In this document: positions 50,720 to 59,440 of the stretch, one piece after another | Layout of the letters: each line of letters begins with the position of its first letter | Numbering within the stretch: position 1 is the stretch's first letter | Source of the DNA: Blastococcus sp. LR1 | GTDB lineage: Bacteria; Actinomycetota; Actinomycetes; Mycobacteriales; Geodermatophilaceae | Reading direction: 5' to 3' | Assembly (NCBI RefSeq): GCF_020166105.1 | Contig: NZ_JAIUJY010000003.1 | Span: 372,001 to 436,000 of the forward strand | DNA: 64,000 bases | Program-made: the position numbers and the translations under genes | Notes under the pieces: generated by a model | Databases searched by the model: none | What the model was told of the DNA's origin: nothing | Seen by the model: the letters and a program-made list of their open reading frames with translations, nothing else

Positions 50720-51226
50720 GTGGACGACGTGAATTCGGTGGTCGGCGACTGGGCGCGGGGGTTCGCCGGGCACGACCATGCCCGAGACCTGCCCCCGCAC
50801 CATCCACGCTGCCTCGGCTGTGGCCCGGAGAACCCACACGGCCACCACCTGCAGGTCTGGCGAGAAGGGGACGCGGTCCGCGCCGAGCACGCCTTCGACG
50901 AGCGGCATGTCGGCGCGCCGGGCATCGCGCACGGTGGCGCGGTCGCCACGGTGCTGGACGACCTGTTCGGCTTCCTCCTCTACCGGATCGGGGAGCCCGC
51001 TGTCACCCGCCATCTCGAGGTCGGTTACCGGGCGCCGGTGCTGCTCGGAACCCCGTATCTGCTCGAGGCCGGACTACAGCGCCGGGAGGGCAGGAAGCTG
51101 TTCGTCCGGGCGCAGGGCACCGACGAGGGGGGCGCGCTCGTCGTCGAAGCGAACGCCGTCTTCGTCGTCGTCGGCCGGGAGCACTTCGCTCGTGGCGGCG
51201 GCGACGTGGTGAGGGTGGCACCGTGA
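50720..51226 (+). CDS. Hotdog-fold thioesterase (PaaI-like)
   Basis: About 168 residues. RCLGCGPENPHGHHLQVWRE opens the hotdog domain, and GAPGIAHGGAVATVLDDLFG is the central helix with the HGG motif of PaaI/4HBT enzymes. AGGAGG at 50706-50711 is followed by a run of three GTG codons; I take 50720 for spacing, though 50717 is also possible. The stop overlaps the BtrH-like gene by 4 bp (GTGA). It would release CoA from an acyl- or aryl-CoA made by the ligase 110 bp upstream. Confidence 0.86.
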   Translation: MDDVNSVVGDWARGFAGHDHARDLPPHHPRCLGCGPENPHGHHLQVWREGDAVRAEHAFDERHVGAPGIAHGGAVATVLDDLFGFLLYRIGEPAVTRHLEVGYRAPVLLGTPYLLEAGLQRREGRKLFVRAQGTDEGGALVVEANAVFVVVGREHFARGGGDVVRVAP

Positions 51227-52296
51227 CCGGGGGACGGCTGCTGGAGGGTTACCCCCACCGCATGGCCGGGCACTGCGGATCCGGAGCCCTGCGGGATCTG
51301 CTGGAGTGGGCCGGCCTTGCCTGGGGAGGGGAGGCGGCCGCGGAAGGCCTGGTGTTCGGCCTCGGTGGTGCACTGCACTTCTCGTACATGCGGGTGCCGG
51401 GCCTGACCCCGCCGGTCTACCTCGTCGGCAGGGGAGGAGACATGGAGGTGGACCTGCTCGGTCGCCTCGGAGCCGGCGTGGACCTGCGGCGTACCGATGA
51501 TGAGGCGCTGGGGTGGCAGTGGGTCCGCGACGAGCTGGTCGCCGGCCGGCCCGTCATGGTGTGGGCTGACATCGCCGAGCTCCCTTACCTCCGCGTCCGG
51601 CTGCAGATGAGCCGGCACGATGTCGTCATCGTCGGCTACGACGACGAGCGGGAGATCGCCTACGTCGTCGACAACGACCGCGAGGACGTCCAGGAGGTGC
51701 CCTACGCGGCGCTGGCCCGGGCGCGCCGCTCGACGGGGTTCCCGGCGCCCACACGGCACGCGACGTTCGCCGTGGAGTGGCCGGAGCGGCTTCCGGACCT
51801 GCGCTCCACCGCTGCGGACGCGTTCGCCGCCGCGGGGGCCGGGATGCGCAGCGGGGGTTCCGGGCTGGCGAACCGCCCTGACCTGCCGCCGGGCTCGATC
51901 AGTGCAGCCGGGCTGGCCGGCATCCGCCGATTCGCCGACGACCTGGCCCGCTGGCCGCAGGTCCTCGACGACGTGACCCTGGAGTCCGCGCTGGCTGCCC
52001 TCCCCGTGTTCATCGAGAAGGCGGGCACCGGGGGTGGGCTGTTCCGTCGGCTGCAGGCCGAGTGCTGCCATGACGTGGCCAGGCGGACGGGGAGCGCGGC
52101 GAGCGAACAGGCGGGCCTCGCCTACGACAGGTGCGCCGAAGGCTGGAGCCGGCTGGGCCGGTCTGCCAGAGTCGACACCCCGCTGCCGGACCGGGTCGCT
52201 GCCGTGGCGGAGGTGGCCGACCGGTTGCCCGGCCTGGAGGAGGAGGCCGTGGAGTTCCTGGAGGCGGCCGCCGAGGAACTGCGGGCGTCCATGTGA
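51223..52296 (+). CDS. BtrH N-terminal/DUF4872-type protein
   Basis: A 357-residue protein. The first 180 residues look like the BtrH N-terminal domain, a papain/C39-like fold. GHCGSGALRDLL has the putative nucleophile Cys18, and QMSRHDVVIVGYDDEREIAY contains the paired histidine and aspartate. The second half is helical (DUF4872-like). In butirosin biosynthesis BtrH transfers an acyl group from a carrier protein to an amine. Here it is translationally coupled to a thioesterase (4-bp overlap) and followed by a dienelactone hydrolase. An acyl-transfer or peptidase-like role is possible; no carrier protein is adjacent. Confidence 0.78.
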   Translation: MTGGRLLEGYPHRMAGHCGSGALRDLLEWAGLAWGGEAAAEGLVFGLGGALHFSYMRVPGLTPPVYLVGRGGDMEVDLLGRLGAGVDLRRTDDEALGWQWVRDELVAGRPVMVWADIAELPYLRVRLQMSRHDVVIVGYDDEREIAYVVDNDREDVQEVPYAALARARRSTGFPAPTRHATFAVEWPERLPDLRSTAADAFAAAGAGMRSGGSGLANRPDLPPGSISAAGLAGIRRFADDLARWPQVLDDVTLESALAALPVFIEKAGTGGGLFRRLQAECCHDVARRTGSAASEQAGLAYDRCAEGWSRLGRSARVDTPLPDRVAAVAEVADRLPGLEEEAVEFLEAAAEELRASM

Positions 52297-52348
52297 CGCC
52301 GGGCCTGCCCCACAGCTCATCGACTGGTACTTGACCCCGGAGGCCGTG

Positions 52349-53077
52349 ATGCCCGAGACGACGATCGGCGGGGCCGCGAGCGCCTCGCAGTTGAAGGCCT
52401 ATCTCGCCGTACCGCCGGTCGGCACGGGCCCGTGGCCCGGCGTCGTGGTGGTGCACGAGGCCTTCGGACTCACCGACGACACCCGGCAGCAGGCCGACCG
52501 CCTGGCGGCCGGCGGCTACCTGGCCCTGGCGCCGGACCTGTTCAGCGCCGGGGGAGCTGTCCGCTGCCTTCGCTCGACGTTCCGGACGCTGGCCCGTGGA
52601 GAAGGTCCGGCCTTCGACGATCTGGCGGCTGCCCGTTCCTGGCTCACGGGGCGCTCCGACTGCACTGGGAGCGTGGGAATCCTCGGCTTCTGCATGGGGG
52701 GCGGCTTCGCCCTGCTCGCAGCCACCCGCGGCTTCGACGCCTCGGCCCCGAACTACGGGCAGATCCCATCGGACCTCGAGCGCGTGCTGCAGGGCGCGTG
52801 CCCCGTGGTGGCCAGCTACGGGGGTCGCGACAGGACCCTGCCCGGTGCGGCCGAGCGATTGGACGAGGCCTTGACCGGCCTCGCGGTCGACCACGACGTC
52901 AAGGAGTACCCACAGGCCGGCCACTCCTTCATGAACCGGCACAACGCCGGGCCACTCGCCGTCCTCGAGCGGGTGGCCGGCTTCGGCTACCACCATCCAT
53001 CCGCGGAGGACGCCTGGCGGCGGATCCTCGGCTTCTTCTCCCACCACCTCCACGACGGGGACCCTGCTGCCGGCTGA
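52349..53077 (+). CDS. Dienelactone hydrolase family protein
   Basis: A 242-residue alpha/beta hydrolase of the DLH group. The nucleophile is Cys115 in GFCMGGGF instead of serine, supported by Glu37 in VVVHEAFGL. An aspartate follows in YGGRDRTLPG and a histidine in QAGHSFMN. GGAGG lies five bases upstream of the GTG-ATG start; ATG 52349 is taken. It is 52 bp after the BtrH-like gene. DLHs hydrolyse cyclic esters in aromatic degradation and related small esters. The substrate is unknown. Confidence 0.88.
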   Translation: MPETTIGGAASASQLKAYLAVPPVGTGPWPGVVVVHEAFGLTDDTRQQADRLAAGGYLALAPDLFSAGGAVRCLRSTFRTLARGEGPAFDDLAAARSWLTGRSDCTGSVGILGFCMGGGFALLAATRGFDASAPNYGQIPSDLERVLQGACPVVASYGGRDRTLPGAAERLDEALTGLAVDHDVKEYPQAGHSFMNRHNAGPLAVLERVAGFGYHHPSAEDAWRRILGFFSHHLHDGDPAAG

Positions 53078-53125
53078 ACCTGCAGAGCGCTCGCCGAGCG
53101 GCCGGACGGCCGGCCGCCCGCGGCC

Positions 53126-53557
53126 CTACGGGCGCCGGCGGGCGAGGCGGCGTAGAAGCAGCCCGGCGGCGGCGGTGGCCGCGATGAGGTCCTGGCTGAG
53201 CAGGGCGGCCGGCATGCCCAGGACCCGTTGCGGGATGCGGTGCTGGTCGTAGGGGGACGTCCCGGGCACCAGCAGCGTGAGGTTGAACGGCGCCCAGCGG
53301 ACGATGGGCAGCAGTGCGGCGGCGACGAGCAGACGCTCGTCGGGCCGATGCTCGTCGCCGGCGGCACGGAGCAGCCAGAGGGCGAGGACTCCCTCCGCCG
53401 TCGCACCGAGGACCTCGGAGGTCCCGTGCCACCGGGCGTGCGGACCGTACTCGGGACCGAAGGTGTGGCCGTGGTTCCAGTCGGCGAGCCAGGGGAGGGT
53501 CGCCGACGCTACGGCGGATCCGGTGATCAACCGTCGTCCCCACCGCGCGAGGGTCAT
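53126..53557 (-). CDS. Membrane protein of unknown function downstream of the MMPL gene
   Basis: A 143-residue protein with four hydrophobic segments (about 10-25, 48-66, 78-97 and 113-133). It contains the conserved-looking ADWNHGHTFGPEYGPHARWH motif between helices 1 and 2. I recognise related DUF-type proteins without known function. ATG 53557 overlaps the stop of the MMPL gene by 4 bp (ATGA), so it belongs to that operon and may be an accessory subunit of the exporter. Confidence 0.7.
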   Translation of the reverse strand: MTLARWGRRLITGSAVASATLPWLADWNHGHTFGPEYGPHARWHGTSEVLGATAEGVLALWLLRAAGDEHRPDERLLVAAALLPIVRWAPFNLTLLVPGTSPYDQHRIPQRVLGMPAALLSQDLIAATAAAGLLLRRLARRRP

Positions 53558-55914
53558 CGGGATCCTCCCCCCGCGGGGATCGACGCCGGCTCCCGACCAG
53601 GCTGATCCGTGGCGGCGGGAACCTCCCCGCGCTCTTCGTCGAGCCGCTGGAGGAGCTTCTCACCTTCGACGTCGAGGTCGGGGAGGAGCCGGTCGAGCCA
53701 TGCGGGCAGCCACCAGGCCCGGTCGCCGAACATGGCCATGACCGCCGGGACCAGGGTGAGCCGGATCAGGAACGCATCGATCAGGATGCCGACGGCGAGC
53801 GCGAAGCCGACCTGCTTGACCGTCGGGTCGGCGTTGAAGATGAAGCCGGCGAAGACCGCAGTCATGATGATCGCCGCAGCGACCACCACGCGGCTCGCCT
53901 GGGTGAACCCGTCGGTGACGCTGTCGGCTCCGTGACTTCCGTGGACGTGGGACTCGCGGATCGAGGAGACCAGGAAGATCTGGTAGTCCATCGCCAGCCC
54001 GTAGAGCACGCCGGTCGCGATGATCGGGATCACGCTCATCACCACGGTGGTGCTGTCGAGCCCGAACACCTGGTTGAGCCAGCCCCACTGGAAGACGGCC
54101 GTCGTCGCCCCGAACGTCGCCAGGATGCTGAGCAGGAACCCGACTGTCGCCTTGATCGGGACGAGGACGGACCGGAACACCAGGAGCAGCACGATCAGCG
54201 ACAGGCCGAGGACGACCGCCAGGTAGAGGGGCAGCACCTCGGACAGTCGCTCGGACATGTCGATGCCGATGGCTGTCAGGCCGGTGACGCCGAGGGTGAC
54301 CCCGAGGTCGCCCGCGTACTGCGTCGAGCGGTCGCGGATCTCCGCGACCAGGTCCTCGGTCGCCTCGTCGGTCGGACCCGTGGTCGGAACGACCTGCAGA
54401 ACCGCGATGGTGCCGTCCTGGCTGGCGCCGGCGGGCATGGTCGTCTGGACGCCCTCGAGCGCGTCGAGGTCTGCCGCCAGTTGCTCCAGAGTCGGCGGCT
54501 CGATCGGTGCGCCCGGCTCGGCGGTCCGCACGGCCACGGTCAGCGGCCCGTTGAAGCCTTCGCCGAAGCCCTCGGCGACCACGTCATAACCTTCGCGCTG
54601 TGCGCTGCCGCTGCCGTAGCTCTCGGCCGAGGGCATCCCGAGCCGCATGCTGGACAGCGGCAGGGCGAGCAGCGCGGTGACCCCGGTGACCAGGAGGACG
54701 GCCGCCCAGCGGTGTCGCACGACGAGCCCGACCCAGCGACGCGCCGGGCTCCGGGAGCGGTCGCCGGGCCGGGCCTGGTGTGCCCGGGCGCGAGGTGAGC
54801 AGATGCGTTCCCTGACCAGGCCGAGCAGGGCCGGAAGCAGGGTCAGGGCGACCACGACGGCGATGGCGACTGTCGCGGCGGCGATGAGCGCCATCACCGT
54901 CAGCAGTTCGATACCCACGACCAACAGCCCGGTGAGCGCGATGACGACAGTCGTTCCGGCGAAGAACACGGCGCTTCCGGCGGTGCCCACGGCTCGGGCC
55001 GCGGCTTCTCCTGCGTCCAGACCGCGGGTCAGGATGAGCCACCGCTGCCGGTTGACGATGAACAGGGCGTAGTCGATGCCTACGGCGAGCCCCAGCATCA
55101 GCGCCAGGACCACGGACAAGGAGTTCAGTTCGAACAGGTGGGCCAGCGCGAAGGCGCCGCCGATGCCCGCGCCGACCCCGGCCAGGGCGGTGAGCAGCGG
55201 CAGCCCGGCGGCAACCACGGAGCCGAGCGTGACGACGAGGACCAGGGCCGCCACGGCGAGGCCGACGATCTCCCCGATGCCGATGATCTCGGGGATCTCC
55301 TGCAGGGTGGCGCCCGGAAGCACGGCCACCCCCGCTTCTTCCGCCGGTGCCTCCGCCGCTGCGACGGTGTCGGCCACGGTGCCCTGGGGGAGCTCGAACA
55401 GCTGGTCCTCGAACTGGAACTGGAACAGCGCGACGCGGCCGTCCTCGGACACCATCACGCCCGGGATCGGCCGGCCGTCCACGACCAATGCCCCCGGCGC
55501 GACAGCCGCCGCGCCGGGAGGCTGCGGTACGTCGCCCGGGGAACCGGCTGCGGGCGGGCCCCCTGGCTCTCGGGCTCCGGTCAGTTCGGCCGGATCCACG
55601 ACCGGATCGATCCCGTAGACGCCCTGAACGGCCTCGGCGACCACCGGGGCGAGCCGGTCCGAGTCGAGACGCTCGCCGGACGACGCCTGGAACACCAGCG
55701 AACCCTGACCGCCGCTCACTTCCGGGAGTTCCCGGGCCAGTTCGTCGATCACCTCCTGGGCCGGTGTCCCGTCGATGCGGAACTCCGTGCTCAGCTTGGG
55801 GGGATTGAGGGCCAGTGCGCCGACGAGCGCGACCAGCAGCACCACCCACACCGCGACCACACGGAACGGGTGCCGATACGTCGCCCGCCCCACCCTGTAC
55901 AGCAATGTCGACAC
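53554..55914 (-). CDS. MMPL-family RND transporter
   Basis: A 786-residue exporter, second of its kind in the window. MSTLLYRVGRATYRHPFRVV begins the first helix. A large extracytoplasmic loop contains a Gly/Pro-rich insert (about residues 115-140). LALMLGLAVGIDYALFIVNR and GVLYGLAMDYQIFLVSSIRE are the conserved helix-4 motifs with Asp-Tyr proton-relay residues. The tail after PAWLDRLLPDLDVEG is cytoplasmic. A partner membrane gene follows with 4-bp overlap, and a TetR gene is divergent. MmpL-type transport of lipids or drugs is likely; the envelope-lipid context supports lipid. Confidence 0.9.
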   Translation of the reverse strand: MSTLLYRVGRATYRHPFRVVAVWVVLLVALVGALALNPPKLSTEFRIDGTPAQEVIDELARELPEVSGGQGSLVFQASSGERLDSDRLAPVVAEAVQGVYGIDPVVDPAELTGAREPGGPPAAGSPGDVPQPPGAAAVAPGALVVDGRPIPGVMVSEDGRVALFQFQFEDQLFELPQGTVADTVAAAEAPAEEAGVAVLPGATLQEIPEIIGIGEIVGLAVAALVLVVTLGSVVAAGLPLLTALAGVGAGIGGAFALAHLFELNSLSVVLALMLGLAVGIDYALFIVNRQRWLILTRGLDAGEAAARAVGTAGSAVFFAGTTVVIALTGLLVVGIELLTVMALIAAATVAIAVVVALTLLPALLGLVRERICSPRARAHQARPGDRSRSPARRWVGLVVRHRWAAVLLVTGVTALLALPLSSMRLGMPSAESYGSGSAQREGYDVVAEGFGEGFNGPLTVAVRTAEPGAPIEPPTLEQLAADLDALEGVQTTMPAGASQDGTIAVLQVVPTTGPTDEATEDLVAEIRDRSTQYAGDLGVTLGVTGLTAIGIDMSERLSEVLPLYLAVVLGLSLIVLLLVFRSVLVPIKATVGFLLSILATFGATTAVFQWGWLNQVFGLDSTTVVMSVIPIIATGVLYGLAMDYQIFLVSSIRESHVHGSHGADSVTDGFTQASRVVVAAAIIMTAVFAGFIFNADPTVKQVGFALAVGILIDAFLIRLTLVPAVMAMFGDRAWWLPAWLDRLLPDLDVEGEKLLQRLDEERGEVPAATDQPGREPASIPAGGGSR

Positions 55915-55978
55915 CGCAGCCCCCAGAGCCGGTCAGTGCGTCACGGCTCCCATGAGGGCACCGTGGAAGACCAGAAGT

Positions 55979-55992
55979 GATAGGGAGCTATC
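55979..55992. promoter_or_regulatory. Inverted repeat between the MMPL and TetR genes
   Basis: GATAG-GGAG-CTATC, 5-bp arms around a 4-nt spacer, overlapping possible promoter elements (TATCGT). It is a candidate TetR operator, weaker than the one at 33334. Confidence 0.4.
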
Positions 55993-56077
55993 GTATGCAC
56001 GGAAGGCCCTGGCTGCAGCCGGTGGTCTCCAGCGGTACTGCGGGTGCCGCTCGCGTCGGCTGAGAGGATCCCCTGCC

Positions 56078-56782
56078 ATGACACCGCCGGCGAGTACACG
56101 GCGGCGAGACGCCCTCGCGAACAGCGAACGGTTGATCGCGGCCGCCCGCAAGGTGTTCGCCTCCGGTGGTCAGGGTTCGCTGGAGGAGATCGCGAGCGAA
56201 GCCGGAGTCGGGATCGCCACCCTGTACCGCCACTTCTCCGGCCGGGAGAGCCTGACCCGGGCGGTGTACCGATCGATCATGCGGGACGAGCTCCTGCCCC
56301 TGCTTCGTCAGTCGTGCGCCCAAGGCAGCGCCCGGCAGTCGTTCCTGCTGATCGTCGAGCGACTGCTGGAGCTACTCGACCGGGAGCGCGGACTGATCGC
56401 CTCGTCCGCTGACTTCGCGGTGCTGACCGACGACCTGCTGAGGGAGTTCCTGGAGCCCTTCGCCGTCCTGCTGCGGCACGCGCAGGAGAGGAACGAGATC
56501 CGGGCGGACCTGCAGCCCTACGACATCCCGCGTGTGCTCAGCATCCTCGTCGTCGGTCTCTCCACGCCCCCGGCCTCGCCGGCAGACCGGCGCCGGTACG
56601 TGTCCCTGGTCTTCGATGCAATGGGACCCGACCAGGCTGAGTCGCTGCCTCCCCTCGACGAGAAGGACGGCGTGGAGGGTATGCGAAGCGGCTTCATGGC
56701 AATCCGGATGGCCAGCTCCTCGCGCGAGCCGGACAGCAGCCGTCCGAACGGCGCCAGCCCTCAGGAAGGGGACGCCGGGTGA
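56078..56782 (+). CDS. TetR family regulator divergent from an MMPL transporter
   Basis: A 234-residue protein. SLEEIASEAGVGIATLYRHF then SGRESLTRAVYR is the DNA-binding domain (about residues 36-70). LSILVVGLSTPPASPADRRR lies in the ligand domain, and the last 40 residues are disordered. ATG 56078 follows GAGAGGATCCCC. It is divergent from the MMPL-membrane protein operon with a short palindrome between, so it is likely their repressor. The same MMPL/TetR layout occurs at 31-34 kb with an unrelated operator. Confidence 0.87.
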   Translation: MTPPASTRRRDALANSERLIAAARKVFASGGQGSLEEIASEAGVGIATLYRHFSGRESLTRAVYRSIMRDELLPLLRQSCAQGSARQSFLLIVERLLELLDRERGLIASSADFAVLTDDLLREFLEPFAVLLRHAQERNEIRADLQPYDIPRVLSILVVGLSTPPASPADRRRYVSLVFDAMGPDQAESLPPLDEKDGVEGMRSGFMAIRMASSSREPDSSRPNGASPQEGDAG

Positions 56783-56921
56783 TCGCCGAGGCCGCGTTCT
56801 CGCGCGCGAGTTCCGGGGCGCGGAGCGATGAGCCCCCAGGCGCACACCGCACAGAGTTTCGCCGTCGCCGATCGGCGCACGGGAGTCAACCGACGCCGTC
56901 AGGCGTGCGGGGGAGGAATTG

Positions 56922-59222
56922 ATGACGGGCCCGCTGCAGGTCGTCCTGGGGACGATCAGCGTCCTGTTCCTGTTCGTTTCGGTGGTGATGGCCTACCGGG
57001 CCGTCCGCGCGATGGTGCGGATCATCCGCACCGGCCAGCCCGACGGCACCCGGTGGGGGCCGGTGAGGACCCGCCTGAAGACGACGCTGGTCGAGTCGCT
57101 GGGTCACACCCGGATGCTGAAGTGGTCCTCGATCGGGGTCGCGCACTGGTTCGTCTTCATGGGGTTCTACGGCCTCGTGCTGACGCTGGTGGAGGCGTTC
57201 GGTGAGGTGTGGAACCCCGCTTTCCACATCCCGCTGATCGGTGAGTGGGGCGTCTGGAACCTGTTCGCGGACATCATCGGCACCGGCACGATCCTCGGGA
57301 TCGGCTACCTGATCTACCGGCGCCAGCGGGACCACCCGCGCCGGCAGGGCCGCAAGAGCCGCTTCGCCGGGTCGAACGAGGGCCGGGGCTACTTCGTCGA
57401 GGCGGTCATCCTGACCATCGGGATCTGCATCCTGCTGATCCGTGCGCTGAAGGTGTCCTCGGGCCTGACCGATGCGCCTGGCTGGTCGCATCCGATCTCC
57501 GGCGCGCTGGCGAACGTGATGCCCGACAGCCCGGACCTGCTGACCGTCGTGGCGTTCGTGAAGGTCGTGGTCAGCCTGACCTGGCTGGTGGTGATCAGCC
57601 GGGTGCTGAACATGGGTGTGGCGTGGCACCGGTTCAGCGCGTTCCTCAACATCTACGCCAAGCGGGAGGGTGCCAGTGGCGCGCCGGCCCTGGGCCCGCT
57701 GCCGGCGATGACCTCGGGTGGGAAGCCGATCGACTTCGAGGATCCCGACGAGGACGCGGTGTTCGGCCGCGGGAAGATCGAGGACTTCACGTGGAAGGGC
57801 ATGCTGGACTTCACGACCTGCACCGAGTGCGGGCGGTGCCAGAGCCAGTGCCCGGCGTGGAACACGGGCAAGCCGCTCAGCCCGAAGATGGTGATCATGG
57901 ACCTCCGCGATCACCTCTACGCGAAGGCCCCCTACCTCCTCGGTGAGAAGACCGCGTCGGAGACGGCGCCGGACTACGACATCCTCAAGCCCAGCGACGA
58001 GCAGGTCTGGGCCAGCGGCTACGCCCGCATCGAGGGCACCAACGACGCGCAGGCGCACCGCCCGCTGGTCGGCACCCTCGAGGAGGGCGGGGTCATCGAC
58101 CCCGACGTCTTGTGGAGCTGCACGAACTGCGGCGCCTGCGTCGAACAGTGCCCGGTGGACATCGAGCACATCGACCACATCGAGGACATGCGGCGCTACC
58201 AGGTGCTCATCGAGTCGAACTTCCCCTCCGAGGCCGGCGTGATGCTGACCAACCTGGAGAAGCGCGGGAACCCGTGGGGCATGGGCGGCAACGTCCGCGA
58301 GGACTGGATCAAGGAGCTCGACTTCGAGGTGCGCATGGCCGACGGCCCGCTGCCCCACGAGGTCGAGTACCTGTTCTGGGTCGGCTGTGCCGGCGCCGTC
58401 GACGACCGCGCCAAGAAGGTCACCAAGGCCGTCGCGGAGCTCCTGCACACCGCGGGCGTCGAGTTCGCCGTCCTGGGCAGCGGGGAGACCTGCTCCGGGG
58501 ACCCGGCCCGCCGCCTGGGCAACGAGTTCGTCTTCCAGCAGCTGGCCATGGAGAACGTCGAGACCCTCAACGGCGTCTTCGAGGGCCGCGTCCCCGGCAC
58601 CCGCAAGATCGTGGCCACCTGCCCGCACTGCTTCAACTCGCTGGGCAAGGAGTACCCGCAGGTCGGTGGCGAGTACGAGGTCATCCACCACACGCAGCTG
58701 CTCGGCCAGCTGATCGAGGAGGGCCGGCTCGTCCCGGTCACCCCGATCGACCGCAAGGTGACCTACCACGACCCGTGCTTCCTGGGCCGGCACAACAAGG
58801 TCTACACGCCTCCGCGCGAGATCCTCGACGCCGTCGAGGGCCTCACCACGCAGGAGATGCACCGCTGCAAGGACCGCGGCTTCTGCTGCGGCGCCGGCGG
58901 TGCGCGCATGTGGATGGAGGAGAAGATCGGCAAGCGGATCAACGTCGAGCGCACCGAGGAGGCGCTCGAGCTCGATCCCGACGTCATCTCCACCGCCTGC
59001 CCGTTCTGCATCACGATGCTCTCCGACGCCCTCACGTCGAAGAAGCAGAACGGCGAGGCCGGCGAGCACGTCGAGGTCCTCGACGTCAGCCAGATCCTGC
59101 TGCGCTCGATGCAGCCGGTGGCGGCGGGCGTCCAGGGCGCGGCCTCCGGTGCCGACGTCGGCACCAAGACCGACGACGTCGTCGGGCTCGACTCCGCGGC
59201 GACGGAGCACGACCCTAAGTAG
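56922..59222 (+). CDS. etfD: Membrane-bound Fe-S oxidoreductase, EtfD-like (ETF:menaquinone oxidoreductase)
   Basis: A 766-residue protein. About five membrane helices in the first 240 residues form a heme-b/NarI-like anchor. A 4Fe-4S ferredoxin pair follows: CTECGRCQSQCPAW near 300 and CTNCGACVEQCPVD near 400. Two CCG domains come next, with GCAGAVDDRAKKV, ATCPHCFNSLGKEY, DPCFLGRHNKVY and GFCCGAGGARMW. The architecture is that of M. tuberculosis EtfD (Rv0338c), which passes electrons from acyl-CoA dehydrogenases via ETF to menaquinone. ATG 56922 follows GGGAGG. A strong terminator at 59232 closes it as a single-gene unit. It fits the two acyl-CoA dehydrogenases in this window. Confidence 0.87.
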   Translation: MTGPLQVVLGTISVLFLFVSVVMAYRAVRAMVRIIRTGQPDGTRWGPVRTRLKTTLVESLGHTRMLKWSSIGVAHWFVFMGFYGLVLTLVEAFGEVWNPAFHIPLIGEWGVWNLFADIIGTGTILGIGYLIYRRQRDHPRRQGRKSRFAGSNEGRGYFVEAVILTIGICILLIRALKVSSGLTDAPGWSHPISGALANVMPDSPDLLTVVAFVKVVVSLTWLVVISRVLNMGVAWHRFSAFLNIYAKREGASGAPALGPLPAMTSGGKPIDFEDPDEDAVFGRGKIEDFTWKGMLDFTTCTECGRCQSQCPAWNTGKPLSPKMVIMDLRDHLYAKAPYLLGEKTASETAPDYDILKPSDEQVWASGYARIEGTNDAQAHRPLVGTLEEGGVIDPDVLWSCTNCGACVEQCPVDIEHIDHIEDMRRYQVLIESNFPSEAGVMLTNLEKRGNPWGMGGNVREDWIKELDFEVRMADGPLPHEVEYLFWVGCAGAVDDRAKKVTKAVAELLHTAGVEFAVLGSGETCSGDPARRLGNEFVFQQLAMENVETLNGVFEGRVPGTRKIVATCPHCFNSLGKEYPQVGGEYEVIHHTQLLGQLIEEGRLVPVTPIDRKVTYHDPCFLGRHNKVYTPPREILDAVEGLTTQEMHRCKDRGFCCGAGGARMWMEEKIGKRINVERTEEALELDPDVISTACPFCITMLSDALTSKKQNGEAGEHVEVLDVSQILLRSMQPVAAGVQGAASGADVGTKTDDVVGLDSAATEHDPK

Positions 59223-59231
59223 GAGAAGGAC

Positions 59232-59280
59232 CGGCGACGGCGCGTGTTCCCCGCCCGGGGAGCACGCGCCGTCGCCGTTT
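59232..59280 (+). terminator. Rho-independent-type hairpin after etfD
   Basis: Arms 59232-59246 and 59263-59277 are perfect 15-bp complements, the inner loop can pair further (TCCCC/GGGGA), and TTT follows at 59278-59280. It begins 10 bp after the etfD stop. Confidence 0.85.
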
Positions 59281-59440
59281 CCTGCACAGTGGCCGCGTGC
59301 TCCTGCGGCTGCGCCTGACAGTCCCTCCGGACGGGACGCGCAAGGTGCGGGCATGCCGCTCGACCACGCCGCCTCGAGGCGTAGGCGGAGACTGCTGGAC
59401 AGGGTGGGGGAGGGCGCAGTGCGTGACGAATCCCCACAGG

